Position numbers and translations under genes: made by a program | NCBI RefSeq assembly: GCF_030161575.1 | Contig: NZ_BSUL01000001.1 | Location: 1,116,001 to 1,180,000 of the forward strand | DNA length: 64,000 nt | From: Arenivirga flava | GTDB lineage: Bacteria > Actinomycetota > Actinomycetes > Actinomycetales > Microbacteriaceae | Direction: 5' to 3' | Notes under the pieces: generated by a model | Database searches by the model: none | Seen by the model: the letters and a program-made list of their open reading frames with translations, nothing else | Told to the model about the DNA's origin: nothing | Shown here: positions 16,530 to 25,419 of the stretch, piece by piece | How the letters are laid out: each line of letters starts with the position of its first letter | How positions within the stretch are numbered: position 1 is the stretch's first letter

Positions 16530-17383
16530 GCGACCGCCTCTCCATCAACCAGGCGACGATCAAGTACGCCGACCTGCCCACCGCCCTGCGGGTGACGGCG
16601 GATGCGGGTGTCGAGGCCATCGGCCTCTGGCGCGAGCCCGTCGCCGAGCTCGGGCTCGAGGAGTCCGCTCGCCGCCTCGCCGACAGCGGCCTGCGGTTCA
16701 GCACCTACTGCCGCGGCGGCTTCTTCACGGTGCCCAAGGGTCCCGAGCGGCGCGCCTCCCTCGACGACAACCGGCGCGCCATCGACGAGACGGCGGCGCT
16801 GGCGGCCGCCGGCGCCGCCGGCTCGACCGCGGTGCTCGTGCTCGTCGCGGGCGGCCTGCCCTCCGGCAGCCGCGATCTCGTCGGCGCCCGCGAGCGCGTC
16901 GCCGAGGCGCTCAGCGAGCTCTCGCCGCACGCCCGCGCGGCCGGGGTGACGCTCGCGATCGAGCCCCTGCATCCGATGTACGCCGCCGACCGCGCCGTGA
17001 TCTCCACGCTCGGTCAGGCGCTCGACCTCGCCGAGCCCTTCGCGGCCGAGGAGGTCGGCGTCGCCCTCGACACCTTCCACGTGTGGTGGGACCCGCAGCT
17101 GTTCGCGCAGATCGAGCGGGCCGGCGCATCCGGCCGCATCGCCACCTACCAGGTCTGCGACTGGCGCGCCCCGCTCGAGGCCGACGTGCTGCTCTCGCGG
17201 CACCACCCGGGCGAGGGTGTCATCGACTTCGAGGCGATCACGCGCGCCGTGGCCGCGACGGGCTACGACCGCGACGTCGAGGTCGAGATCTTCAACCAGG
17301 CGGTGTGGGATGCGGACCCGGCGGCGGTGGTGCGGCGCACCGCCGAGGCCTTCGACGGCGCGGTGGCACCCCACCTCGGCTGA
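16526..17383 (+). CDS. Sugar phosphate isomerase/epimerase family (TIM barrel)
   Basis: 285-residue TIM-barrel protein of the AP-endonuclease-2/xylose-isomerase-like superfamily. Likely metal ligands are in LAIEPLHP (Glu near residue 151), VALDTFHVWWDP (Asp/His near 185) and the C-terminal VEVEIFN (Glu). It would isomerise or epimerise the product of the dehydrogenase/DUF993 pair, or act as a dehydratase as IolE does. Translation is coupled to the DUF993 gene by an ATGA overlap, and it is the last gene of this unit. A convergent gene follows after 21 bases. Substrate unknown. Confidence 0.8.
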   Translation: MSDRLSINQATIKYADLPTALRVTADAGVEAIGLWREPVAELGLEESARRLADSGLRFSTYCRGGFFTVPKGPERRASLDDNRRAIDETAALAAAGAAGSTAVLVLVAGGLPSGSRDLVGARERVAEALSELSPHARAAGVTLAIEPLHPMYAADRAVISTLGQALDLAEPFAAEEVGVALDTFHVWWDPQLFAQIERAGASGRIATYQVCDWRAPLEADVLLSRHHPGEGVIDFEAITRAVAATGYDRDVEVEIFNQAVWDADPAAVVRRTAEAFDGAVAPHLG

Positions 17384-17404
17384 GCGGGCGGCGTGCCGCC
17401 CCGC

Positions 17405-18648
17405 TCAGTAGCGGGGCAGCACGTCGGAGAAGCCCGGGTCGACTCGGCGCATGTATCCGCCGTCGTCGCGCACGGTGCGTCCGGCGGCGAGGTACCGGCG
17501 GTGCAGTGCGGCGACCCGCTCCTCGTCGATCTCGACGCCGAGGCCGGGACCGTCCGGCACGGCCACCGCGCCGTCGACGATCTCGAGCGCGCCGCGTCGC
17601 ACGACGTCGTCCTCGCGGTTCCAGGGGTAGTGCGTGTCGCACGCGTAGTCGAGCCGGCGGATCGTCGACCCCACGTGGGTCATCGCCGCCAGGGAGACGC
17701 CCAGGTGCGAGTTCGAGTGCATCGACACCCCCAGGCCGAAGGCCTCGCAGGTCGCCGCGAGCTCGCGCGTGCGGAGCAGGCCGCCCCAGTAGTGGTGGTC
17801 GCTCAGCACGATCTGCACGGCGTCCGCGGCGACGGCCGGGCGCAGGTGCTCGATGCGCGTGACGCACATGTTCGTGGCGAGGGGCACACCCGTCTCGGCG
17901 TGCACGCGGCTCATGCCCTCGATGCCCAGCACGGGATCCTCGAGGTACTCGAGCACGTCGCCCAGCTCGGCAGCCACCGCCACGGCGGTCCGGTGGCTCC
18001 ACGCGCCGTTCGGGTCGATCCGCAGGGGCAGGCCGGGGTGCTGGGCGGCGAGGGCGAGCAGCGACTCGACCTCGAGCGAGGGGGCAGAGCCCCCGCCTTG
18101 AGCTTGATCGAGCGGAAGCCGTACCGGTCGATCAGCGCGTCCGCCTGCCGCACGATGCCTGCGGCGTCCATGGCGGCGCCCCACCCGTCCGGCTCCTCGC
18201 CCAGGTGGCCGGCCCATTTGAAGAAGAGGTAGGCGCTGTAGTCGACGCGGTCGCGCACCGCGCCGCCGAGCAGCTCGCTGACGGGCAGCCCGAGCAGCCT
18301 GCCCTGGGCGTCGAGCGCCGCGACCTCCAGGGGTGCGAAGCTGTTCAGCCGGTGCTGCGAGTCCATCGCGGGTGCGACGCGGCGCAGCACGGCGTCGACG
18401 GCGGCGTCGAGGCGGTTCGTCGCGAAGACGTCCTCGCCGACCACGGCCTCGCGCACCGCCGCGACGACCTCGGGCGGCATCGCGTCGCCGCGGCCCTCGC
18501 CCCAGGCGACGACGCGGCCGACGCGCAGCCGCACCAGGGTCCGCAGGGCGAGGGGCTCGTGCACGCCCGCTGCGTTCAGCAGCGGCGGATCGGAGAACGC
18601 GAGCGGGATGACATCGAACTCGTCGATCCTCGAGGCGGGCGCGCTCAT
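17405..18648 (-). pseudogene. Glucarate dehydratase-like enolase-superfamily enzyme, frame break
   Basis: The reading frame breaks once at the run of five C on the coding strand (plus 18080-18084). Adding one C gives a continuous ~414-residue protein running through YGFRSIKLKAGALPPSLEVE. The restored protein has every glucarate dehydratase feature: the KLKAG base motif, metal ligands in RIDPNGAW, LEDPV and ATNMCV, and the catalytic histidine in HSNSHLGVS. It would dehydrate D-glucarate (or galactarate) to 5-dehydro-4-deoxyglucarate, the KdgD substrate. It is the last gene of the importer operon (ATGA overlap with the permease at 18645). The break falls beside a perfect inverted repeat (GGGGGC-TCT-GCCCCC) and resembles six other one-base breaks here, so a sequencing error is more likely than a dead gene. 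Confidence 0.85.
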
Positions 18649-19511
18649 CCCTTGACCGCCCCCGACGAGATCCCGCGCATGAAGGAGCGCTGGAACGCGA
18701 GGAACGCCAGGATCGACGGCAGCATCGCGAGCGCCGCGGCGACCAGCACGACGCCGATGCCCACCTCCGGGTCGGCGCGGAGGCTGCGCAGCGCGAGCGG
18801 CAGCGTGTAGTTCTCGGCGCCGGAGGCCACGAGCAGCGGCAGCAGGTACTGGTCCCAGATCATCGTGAAGCCGAAGACGCCGATCACGCCGAGCGCCGGC
18901 GTGACGGTGGGCAGCACGACCGACCAGAAGATGCGCACCTCGCCGGCGCCGTCCAGCCGTGCCGCCTCCTCCAGCTCGCGCGGCACCTCCTTCATGAACT
19001 CGGTCATCACGAGGATCGAGAAGCCCCACGCGACGATGGGCACGATCATGCCCGCGAGGTGGTCTGTGAGGTTGAGGTGGAGCAGCGGCAGGTCGGAGAG
19101 CACCACCGCGAGCGGGATCGCCAGGATCTCCTCGGGCAGCATCATCGTGGCCAGGATGAGCAGCAGCACGACGCCCGCGCCGCGGAAGCGCTTGCGCGCG
19201 AGCGCGTAGGCGGCGAGCACGGAGACCGCCATCTGCAGCAGCAGGCCGATGCCGACGACGATCAGCGAGTTCCCGAGGTAGTGGAGCACCTGGCGGTCGA
19301 CCGCGACGACCCAGTTCTCGAGCGTGAAGCCCTCGGGCACCAGCGAGAGCCGCGACGGGTCGCGCGACTCGGAGAACGCGCCCGCGATGACCGCGATCAG
19401 CGGACCGGCGAAGACGAGCACGACGAGCGCGCAGACGGCGGCGTTGATCGCCTTGACCCACCAGCGGTTCGTGCTGCCCAGGCCCAGGGCGGTGTCCAGG
19501 TTGGCGCTCAT
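18645..19511 (-). CDS. ABC transporter permease of the glucarate-module importer (MalG-type)
   Basis: 288-residue permease with six membrane segments (the first is INAAVCALVVLVFAGPLIAV) and the coupling loop ELEEAARLDGAGEVRIFW near residue 185. It ends MRGISSGAVKG, a CUT1 MalG-type tail. The ATG at 19511 overlaps the stop of the preceding permease gene, and its own stop overlaps the dehydratase start. With 19508-20458 and 20455-21780 it forms a binding-protein-dependent importer, inferred to carry glucarate or galactarate, or their glycosides, because the enzymes around it degrade those acids. No ATPase gene is present. Confidence 0.9.
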   Translation of the reverse strand: MSANLDTALGLGSTNRWWVKAINAAVCALVVLVFAGPLIAVIAGAFSESRDPSRLSLVPEGFTLENWVVAVDRQVLHYLGNSLIVVGIGLLLQMAVSVLAAYALARKRFRGAGVVLLLILATMMLPEEILAIPLAVVLSDLPLLHLNLTDHLAGMIVPIVAWGFSILVMTEFMKEVPRELEEAARLDGAGEVRIFWSVVLPTVTPALGVIGVFGFTMIWDQYLLPLLVASGAENYTLPLALRSLRADPEVGIGVVLVAAALAMLPSILAFLAFQRSFMRGISSGAVKG

Positions 19512-20458
19512 GCGTCCCTCCTCCTGACCGCGGCGCGCACGATCAGCGTCAGCGCGATGGTGCCGACGAGCAGCACCACCGAGCCGGCCGCGGCGACGCC
19601 GAGCTCGATCCGTTCGAATCCCATCCGGTAGATGAGCGTCATCAGCACCTCGGTCGATCCGTTCGGCCCGCCGTTGGTCAGCAGGAAGATCTCGGTGAAG
19701 ATGCGCATGCCGCGGATGGCCGCGAGGGTCACCAGGATGGCGATGACCGGGCGCAGCGCCGGCAGCGTGACGTAGCGGATGCGCCCGAGCCACCCCGCGC
19801 CGTCGAGCGAGGCCGACTCGTAGAGCGAGCGGTCGACGCCGACGAGCCCGGCGATGATGATGATCATGTTGTAGGGCGCGTCTCGCCAGACGCCCACGAT
19901 GATCACCGACAGCATCGACGAGTCGGGCGAGTTGATCCACTGGGAGGGCTCGAGCAGCAGCCAGCCGAGGATGCTGTTCGCGACGCCGTCCTCCGTCGGG
20001 TGGTAGATGATGCGCCAGAGTTCGGCGACCACGGCCGCCGGCACCACGACCGGCAGGAAGGCGGCCGAGCGGATGATCCAGAGCCGCCTGGCCTGTCCCT
20101 CCAGCAGCAGCGCGAGCGCGAACCCCAGCAGCAGGCCGCCGGCGGTCTGCACGACCGCGATAATCGCGGTGTGCCAGGCGGCGGTACCGAATTCCTCCGT
20201 CGCGAAGAGCGCCGAGTAGTTGGCGAGGCCCACCCATTCGCTGCCGAGGTAGGGCTGCACATCCTGGAAGCTCATGACGAGTGCCTGGCCTATCGGGATG
20301 AACTTGAAGGTGACGAAGAGGATCAGCGCCGGCGCGAGGAAGGCCCACGGCACCCACCGCCGACCCGACCGCGCCTGACGGCGCACTGCGCCGCGCGGGG
20401 TCGGGCCCGGCCGCGGGGTCGTCCCGGCACTGGTGTCCCGGTGCTCGACGGCGGTCAT
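19508..20458 (-). CDS. ABC transporter permease of the glucarate-module importer (MalF-type)
   Basis: 316-residue permease. After a basic tail (RRQARSGRR) the first membrane segment is WVPWAFLAPALILFVTFKFI near residue 35. The coupling motif LYESASLDGAGWLGRIRYV lies near residue 215. The protein is the partner of the 18645 permease in the translocation pore of a CUT1 importer. Both ends overlap neighbours by four bases (ATGA), so the four genes from the binding protein to the dehydratase are one tightly coupled operon. CUT1 importers normally carry oligosaccharides, so use for a sugar diacid would be less usual than the MFS GudP carrier. Confidence 0.9.
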   Translation of the reverse strand: MTAVEHRDTSAGTTPRPGPTPRGAVRRQARSGRRWVPWAFLAPALILFVTFKFIPIGQALVMSFQDVQPYLGSEWVGLANYSALFATEEFGTAAWHTAIIAVVQTAGGLLLGFALALLLEGQARRLWIIRSAAFLPVVVPAAVVAELWRIIYHPTEDGVANSILGWLLLEPSQWINSPDSSMLSVIIVGVWRDAPYNMIIIIAGLVGVDRSLYESASLDGAGWLGRIRYVTLPALRPVIAILVTLAAIRGMRIFTEIFLLTNGGPNGSTEVLMTLIYRMGFERIELGVAAAGSVVLLVGTIALTLIVRAAVRRRDA

Positions 20459-21780
20459 CGCGCCAGCACCCCCTGCTGCTCGAGCTCGGCCGTGAAGGTG
20501 CGGTCGAGCCGCTCCATCTCGGCGCGCACGTCGAGGGAGCAATCGCTGATGAGCGCGTTCAGCGTCACGGCGGAGCCGTTGAGGAAGGGGTTCCAGTTCG
20601 GCACGGCGGGCACGTAGCGCCCGTGCTCGTCGAAGAGCCGCTGGAAGAGCTCCCACGCCGGGTCGGTGCGGGTGTCGCGCATGTCGACCGTCGCGTTGAC
20701 CGGCAGCCGCACGAGGTTGCCGTCGCGGTCCCCCGCCATGCCGATCTGCTGGCCTTCGACCGAGATGACGAACTCCGCGAAGCGCTCCTGGGCGTCGTGG
20801 CTGTCCGAACCGGCCATGAGGTACACGTTGTTGCCCTCGGCGAGGGTCGTGAGCCCGGCCGGACCCGGTGGCGGGGCGAGCACCTCGAGGTCGTCGCCGA
20901 TCGCCGCGCGCAGCGCGGGCAGCTCGTACGGCGCGACGAGGAAGGAGCCGGCGCGACCGGTCGCGAAGGTGTCCTTCGCCGCGCCAGTGTCCTGGCTGCT
21001 CGCGCCGGGCTGCAGTACTCCATCGGTGCAGGCGAGGTCGCGGATCCAGGTCGCCGCGGCGACCGAGCCCTCGCTGGCCACGGCGGAGCGGTAGCCGTCG
21101 CCGGTCTCCTCGAAGTACTCGCCGCCGCCCGACCAGAAGAAGGTGGCCGTGTTCCAGGAGAGGTAGCCGCGCTGAGTGGTGCCCGGGACGGCGAGCCCTG
21201 CGGCGTCCTCGGCCCCGGCCGGATCGTCGTCGACGTAGCCGCGCCAGAGCCCGAGCAGATCGTCCCAGTCCTCCGGCACGCCGAGTCCGAGCTCCTCGCG
21301 CCAGTCCTGCCGGTTGAAGAGCGCCACGGTGTGCGCCGTCATCGGCACGCCGTAGAAGTCGCCGTCGTAGGCTCGCGCACCATCCCAGGCGCGGTCGTTG
21401 ACCTCCTCCGCACCGTCGATCGCAGCGGGGTCGATGCGCCTGAGCAGGCCCTGGCTCTGCAGATTGCCCAGCTGCGCGGTGTCGTTGATGACGATGTCGG
21501 GCAGGTTGCGCTGGATCGCGCGCTGCTGCAGCTTGATCTCGAAGTCCTGCGAGATCGACGTGAGCTCGGCGGGGATCCCGGTGCGCTCCGTGAACGCGCG
21601 CACGAGCTTCTGGCCGATCGCGTCGGGCGGGGTGTTGGGCGCCTTGCGCTGCCAGATCTCGAGCGTCTGCCGCTCGGGTTCGAGCTGGTCGACCTGCGAG
21701 GCCGCGGTCATGCCGGAGCACCCGGACAGCACGACGGCGACGGCCAGACCAGCGGCGAGGGGTGGGGTGCGTCTCATCAT
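20455..21780 (-). CDS. Extracellular solute-binding lipoprotein, glucarate module
   Basis: 441-residue binding protein. The N-terminus MMRRTPPLAAGLAVAV leads to lipobox VVLSGC (cysteine 21). The mature domain has LEIWQRKAPNTPPDAIGQKL and the usual two-domain fold of family-1 binding proteins. Two adjacent ATGs (21780 and 21777) are possible; GGAG lies three and six bases upstream respectively, so 21777 may be the better-spaced start. It is the first gene of the operon, divergent from the LysR gene, and the shared 115-base gap holds a candidate LysR site. The ligand is inferred to be glucarate/galactarate or an oligomer containing it. Confidence 0.88.
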   Translation of the reverse strand: MMRRTPPLAAGLAVAVVLSGCSGMTAASQVDQLEPERQTLEIWQRKAPNTPPDAIGQKLVRAFTERTGIPAELTSISQDFEIKLQQRAIQRNLPDIVINDTAQLGNLQSQGLLRRIDPAAIDGAEEVNDRAWDGARAYDGDFYGVPMTAHTVALFNRQDWREELGLGVPEDWDDLLGLWRGYVDDDPAGAEDAAGLAVPGTTQRGYLSWNTATFFWSGGGEYFEETGDGYRSAVASEGSVAAATWIRDLACTDGVLQPGASSQDTGAAKDTFATGRAGSFLVAPYELPALRAAIGDDLEVLAPPPGPAGLTTLAEGNNVYLMAGSDSHDAQERFAEFVISVEGQQIGMAGDRDGNLVRLPVNATVDMRDTRTDPAWELFQRLFDEHGRYVPAVPNWNPFLNGSAVTLNALISDCSLDVRAEMERLDRTFTAELEQQGVLAR

Positions 21781-21847
21781 GATCTCCGTCGTTCATGAGG
21801 CGGATCGGCCGGGAGCGACCGATGTGCGTCGAGCCTAGGCAGCGGGC

Positions 21848-21877
21848 CGATGCCTGTCTAAATCCGAAAGGACATCG
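21848..21877. promoter_or_regulatory. Candidate LysR-type operator, copy 1 (importer/lysR divergent region)
   Basis: Imperfect inverted repeat CGATGCCTGTC ... GGACATCG, 30 bases long. Aligned with the reverse complement of 22822-22851 it agrees at 21 of 30 positions, including the whole 11-base arm CGATGCCTGTC and the CATCG end. It is placed between the importer operon and the LysR gene start, as expected for an autoregulated LysR activator. Binding is inferred. Confidence 0.7.
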
Positions 21878-21882
21878 ACTGA

Positions 21883-21888
21883 TACCGT
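21883..21888 (+). promoter_or_regulatory. Leaderless -10 element of the lysR gene
   Basis: TACCGT lies six bases before the ATG at 21895, and no ribosome-binding sequence is present. This TAnnnT-N6-ATG arrangement is the usual sign of leaderless transcripts in actinobacteria and supports the chosen start. Confidence 0.55.
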
Positions 21889-21894
21889 CTGCGC

Positions 21895-22785
21895 ATGACG
21901 ATCTCGCTCGACCAGCTCGCAGGATTCGTCGCCGTCGCCGAGGAGGGCCACTTCGGCCGCGCCGCCGAACGGCTCCGCATGACCCAGCCGCCGCTGTCCC
22001 GGCAGGTGCAGAAGCTCGAGCGCGAGGTGGGCGCCGCGCTCCTCGACCGCACGAGCCGCGGCGCCTCGCTCACCCCCGCCGGCGTCGCACTGCTCGCCGA
22101 GGCGCGGCGCCTGCTCGCGCTGGCGGAGGCCGCTCCGCGCTCCGCTCGGCGCGTCGCCGAGGGCCGGGCCGGGCGCCTGGCGGTCGGATTCACCGCGACC
22201 GCCGCGCTCAGCGTGCTCGGCCGGGTGCTGGCCGAAGCGGATGCGGTGCTGCCGGACGTGGTCGTCGAGCTCGGCGAGCACGTCTCCGCGACGCAGCTCG
22301 ATCGGCTGAGGGACGGACGGCTCGACCTCGGTCTGCTGCGGGAGGCCCCGGTCGACGGGGAGTTCCGCACGCGGGTGGTGCACCGGGAGCGCTTCGTCGC
22401 GGCGCTGCCGGTCAGGCACCCCCTCGCCGCCTCCGCCCGGGAGGTCCGCGTGGCGGACCTCGCCGACGCGGACATGATCTCCTACGATCCGACGGCCGCG
22501 CGCTACTTCGATGAGCTCAGCGCGGCGGTGCTGCGCGGCGTGCGCCCGCGCTCGGTGCAGCGGGTCGCCCAGGTGCACTCGATGCTCGCGCTCGTCGCCG
22601 CCGGACGGGGCATCGCCCTCGTCCCCGAGTCCATCGGAGCCCTGCACTGGGACGGGGTGACGCTCCGCCCGGTCGACGGCTGGCCGGACCCGGTCGTGGT
22701 GCTGCGAGCGGTCTGGCGCGAGGACGGCACGAACCCGGTCGTGGCGCGCGCCCTGGATGCGCTCTCGACGCTGCGGGAGCGGTAG
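21895..22785 (+). CDS. LysR family transcriptional regulator
   Basis: 296-residue LysR regulator. The winged helix-turn-helix covers residues 1-60 (LDQLAGFVAVAEEGHFGRAAERL and QPPLSRQVQKLE), and the effector domain begins near residue 90 (GRLAVGFTATAALSVLGRVL). It is flanked on one side by the importer-dehydratase operon and on the other by kdgD and the semialdehyde dehydrogenase, with the same inverted repeat in both gaps. It is therefore the likely activator of the whole glucarate module, with glucarate, galactarate or a pathway intermediate as co-inducer (inference). The leaderless-type start at 21895 is supported by the -10 element. Confidence 0.9.
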   Translation: MTISLDQLAGFVAVAEEGHFGRAAERLRMTQPPLSRQVQKLEREVGAALLDRTSRGASLTPAGVALLAEARRLLALAEAAPRSARRVAEGRAGRLAVGFTATAALSVLGRVLAEADAVLPDVVVELGEHVSATQLDRLRDGRLDLGLLREAPVDGEFRTRVVHRERFVAALPVRHPLAASAREVRVADLADADMISYDPTAARYFDELSAAVLRGVRPRSVQRVAQVHSMLALVAAGRGIALVPESIGALHWDGVTLRPVDGWPDPVVVLRAVWREDGTNPVVARALDALSTLRER

Positions 22786-22800
22786 GCGCATCCGCCCGGT

Positions 22801-22851
22801 CGATGCATGGTGAGCATCGAGCGATGCCGATTGGCTCTTGGACAGGCATCG
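22801..22851. promoter_or_regulatory. Candidate LysR-type operators before kdgD
   Basis: The gap between lysR and kdgD contains CGATGC-N7-GCATCG at 22801-22819 and CGATGCC-N16-GGCATCG at 22822-22851. The second is a perfect 7-base inverted repeat and matches the site at 21848-21877 in the opposite orientation. Two neighbouring sites suit a LysR activator that binds a recognition and an activation site. Inference from position and similarity only. Confidence 0.65.
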
Positions 22852-22904
22852 CAGCGGGTTCCTACGCTGGCCGCATCGCAGCACGCCGATCCGGAGGTCA
22901 GCCC

Positions 22905-23831
22905 ATGCCCGAAACCGCTCCCGACGCCCTCGCCCACCGTCTCTCCGCCGGGCTGCTCTCCTTCCCGGTCACGCACTTCGGGCCCGGATACGAGCTCGAC
23001 GAGCCGGCGTACCGGGAGCACCTCGGCTGGCTCGCGCAGCACGACGTCGCGGCGCTCTTCGCCGCGGGCGGCACGGGCGAGTACTTCTCGCTCGAGACCG
23101 CCGAGGTCGATCGCGTCGTGCGGATCGCCATCGACGAGGTCGGCGCCGCGGTGCCCATCGTCGCGCCCGCCGGCCAGGGCACCGCGACCGCCGTCGCGCA
23201 GGCCCGCGCTGCCGCTCGCGCGGGCGCAGCCGGCCTGCTGCTCTTCCCGCCCTACCTCACCGAGGCCTCCCAGGAGGGCCTCGTCGAGCACGTGCGCACC
23301 GTCTGCCGTGCGACCGGGCTGGGGGTCGTCTTCTACCAGCGCGCGAATGCACGGCTGTCGATCGACTCGCTCGCGCGGCTCGCCGACGACTGCCCGAACC
23401 TGGTGGCCGTCAAGGACGGCGTCGGCGACATCGAGTTCATGACCCGCCTGCGCGCGCGGTTCGAGGGCCGGTTCACGACCATCGGCGGGCTGCCGACCGC
23501 GGAGACGTTCGCCCTCCCCTACCTCGAACTCGGCGTCGTCACCTACTCGTCCGCGCTCTTCAACTTCCTGCCGGCGTTCGCGCTGGAGTTCCATGCCGCG
23601 GTGGTGCGACGCGATCGCGACGAGGTGTACCGGCGGCTGCGCGAGGTCGTGCTCCCCTACACCGAGCTGCGCGACCGCAGAGCCGGTTACGCGGTGTCGA
23701 TCGTCAAGGCGGGCCTGGCCGCGGTGGGCCGGCCGACGTCGAGGGTGCGGCCGCCCCTCACAGATCTCGTCGAGCACGAGGTCGACGAGCTGCGCAGCAT
23801 CGTCGAGCGCGCTGCGGCGGTGCCCGCGTGA
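22905..23831 (+). CDS. kdgD: 5-dehydro-4-deoxyglucarate dehydratase
   Basis: 308-residue class I aldolase-type enzyme of the DHDPS family. Signature points: GGTGEY at residues 55-60, tyrosine 144 in VVFYQRANA, and Schiff-base lysine 170 in NLVAVKDGVGD. The RLSAGLLSFPVTHF start and KDGVGDIEF distinguish KdgD from DHDPS. It converts 5-dehydro-4-deoxyglucarate to alpha-ketoglutarate semialdehyde with loss of CO2 and water. The ATG at 22905 follows GGAGGT by six bases. It lies downstream of candidate LysR sites and is coupled to the dehydrogenase gene through a GTGA overlap. Together with the dehydratase at 17405 and the dehydrogenase at 23828 it makes a full glucarate-to-2-oxoglutarate route. 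Confidence 0.93.
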   Translation: MPETAPDALAHRLSAGLLSFPVTHFGPGYELDEPAYREHLGWLAQHDVAALFAAGGTGEYFSLETAEVDRVVRIAIDEVGAAVPIVAPAGQGTATAVAQARAAARAGAAGLLLFPPYLTEASQEGLVEHVRTVCRATGLGVVFYQRANARLSIDSLARLADDCPNLVAVKDGVGDIEFMTRLRARFEGRFTTIGGLPTAETFALPYLELGVVTYSSALFNFLPAFALEFHAAVVRRDRDEVYRRLREVVLPYTELRDRRAGYAVSIVKAGLAAVGRPTSRVRPPLTDLVEHEVDELRSIVERAAAVPA

Positions 23832-25353
23832 GCGGCGGTTCCCTCGACGGCTCCCTGGTCGTCGCCGGCCGTCGGATCGCCGGCACCGGCGGCGCGCTGC
23901 GCGCCATCGATCCGAGCACCGGAGCGACGCTCGAGCCCGTCTTCGACCTCGCGGGCGTCGAGCAGGTGGACCTCGCGGCGGCCGCTGCCGACGGCGCCGT
24001 GGACGCGTTGCGGGCCACCGAGCCCCGCGACCGCGCCGCGCTGCTCGAGGCCATCGCCAGCGGCCTCGAGCACCGTGCTGCAAGCCTCATCGCCCGGGCG
24101 GGGCAGGAGACGGCGCTGCCGAGCGAACGTCTCGAGGGTGAGCTCGCCCGCACCACCGGGCAGCTGCGGGCCTTCGCCGCGCTGCTGGGCGACCCTGCGG
24201 GCGCCGATCTGCGGATCGATCGCGGCGGCGACGGCCCCGACCTGCGCCAGCGCCGCATCGGGATCGGTCCCGTCGCCGTCTTCGGCGCGAGCAACTTCCC
24301 CTCGCGTTCTCGACGGCCGGCGGCGACACGGCCGCGGCCCTCGCCGCCGGCTGCCCGGTGGTGGTCAAGTCGCACGAGGCGCATCCGGGCACCGCGGCGA
24401 TCGCGGCGGAAGCGGTCGCCGAGGCGGTGCGTTCGGTCGGGCTGCCGTCCGGCACCTTCTCGGCGCTGCTCGGTGAGGGCCCGGTGATCGGCCAGGCGCT
24501 CGCGGCGCATCCGTCCATCCGTGCCATCGGCTTCACCGGTTCGAGACGGGCCGGCCTCGCACTGCTCGCGACCGCGCAGGCCCGGCCGGTGCCGATCCCG
24601 GTCTTCGCCGAGATGAGCAGCATCAACCCGGTCTACCTGCTGCCATCGGCCCTGCGACCCGAGACGGCGCAGAGCTTCGTCGCCTCGCTCACCCTCGGCG
24701 CCGGCCAGTTCTGCACGAATCCCGGGCTCCTCTTCGTGCCCCGCGGCGGCGACGGCGACCGCTTCGTCGACGGCCTCGCGACGCAGCTGGGCGGCACCGT
24801 GGGGCGCACGATGCTCACGCCGCCCATCGCGGCGGCCTACCGTGACCGCCTCGTGCGCTTGGAGCGGTCGGGGCACGCCCATCCGCTCGCTCGTGGTCGT
24901 GACGGCGACGACGGCGCGCCCGCGCCCGCGCTGCTCGAGATCGACGCCGCGGCGCTGCTCGCCGAACCGGACCTGCAGGAGGAGGTGTTCGGCGCCGCAG
25001 CGCTGGTCGCCCGGTACGACGACCTCGCCGAGCTGCAGCGCGTGACGGCAGCGCTCCAGGGGCAGCTCACCGCGACCGTGCACGCCGGACCCGAGGAGTA
25101 CGACGAGGTCGCGGCGCTGCTGCCCGCCCTCGAGCGGCTCGCGGGACGGATCATCATGAACGGCTGGCCGACCGGCGTCGCCGTCAGCCCCGCGATGGTG
25201 CACGGAGGACCGTGGCCCGCGACCTCGGAGGGACGCTCCACCAGCGTCGGCACCGCCGCCATCGAGCGCTTCCTCCGCCGTATCGCCTACCAGGACCTGC
25301 CGCAGACACTGCTCCCGGCGGAGCTGCGCGATCGCTCGCAGCCGCGCGCGTGA
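23828..25353 (+). pseudogene. Alpha-ketoglutarate semialdehyde dehydrogenase, frame break
   Basis: The frame breaks at the C4 run 24298-24301. One extra C joins the N-terminal part (ending FGASNFP) to the C-terminal part through LAFSTAGGDTAAALAAGCPV, giving about 508 residues, a normal length. The restored enzyme is an aldehyde dehydrogenase: substrate-site NFP, cofactor region VVVKSHEAHPGTA and GFTGS, general base in FAEMSSINP, and catalytic cysteine in GAGQFCTNPG. This subgroup oxidises 2,5-dioxopentanoate to 2-oxoglutarate with NAD(P). The start is GTG 23828, overlapping the kdgD stop. No selective decay is seen on either side of the break, so a one-base sequencing error is the likely cause. 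Confidence 0.88.
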
Positions 25354-25406
25354 CGCCGCTCCGGGACACGTCCGGGCAAGCGGTCTCCCGGCATCCGGGC
25401 TGGCCC

Positions 25407-25412
25407 TAGACT
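25407..25412 (+). promoter_or_regulatory. Leaderless -10 element of the lacI-type gene at 25420
   Basis: TAGACT lies seven bases before the ATG, with no ribosome site between them, which fits a leaderless transcript and supports this start codon. Confidence 0.6.
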
Positions 25413-25419
25413 GCCGAGC

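Noticed and set aside
18078-18100. Programmed -1 frameshift in the glucarate dehydratase-like gene at a G/C run next to an inverted repeat
   Set aside because: The hairpin overlaps the run instead of following it, and six other genes show the same one-base loss without such a hairpin, so an assembly error explains all of them.
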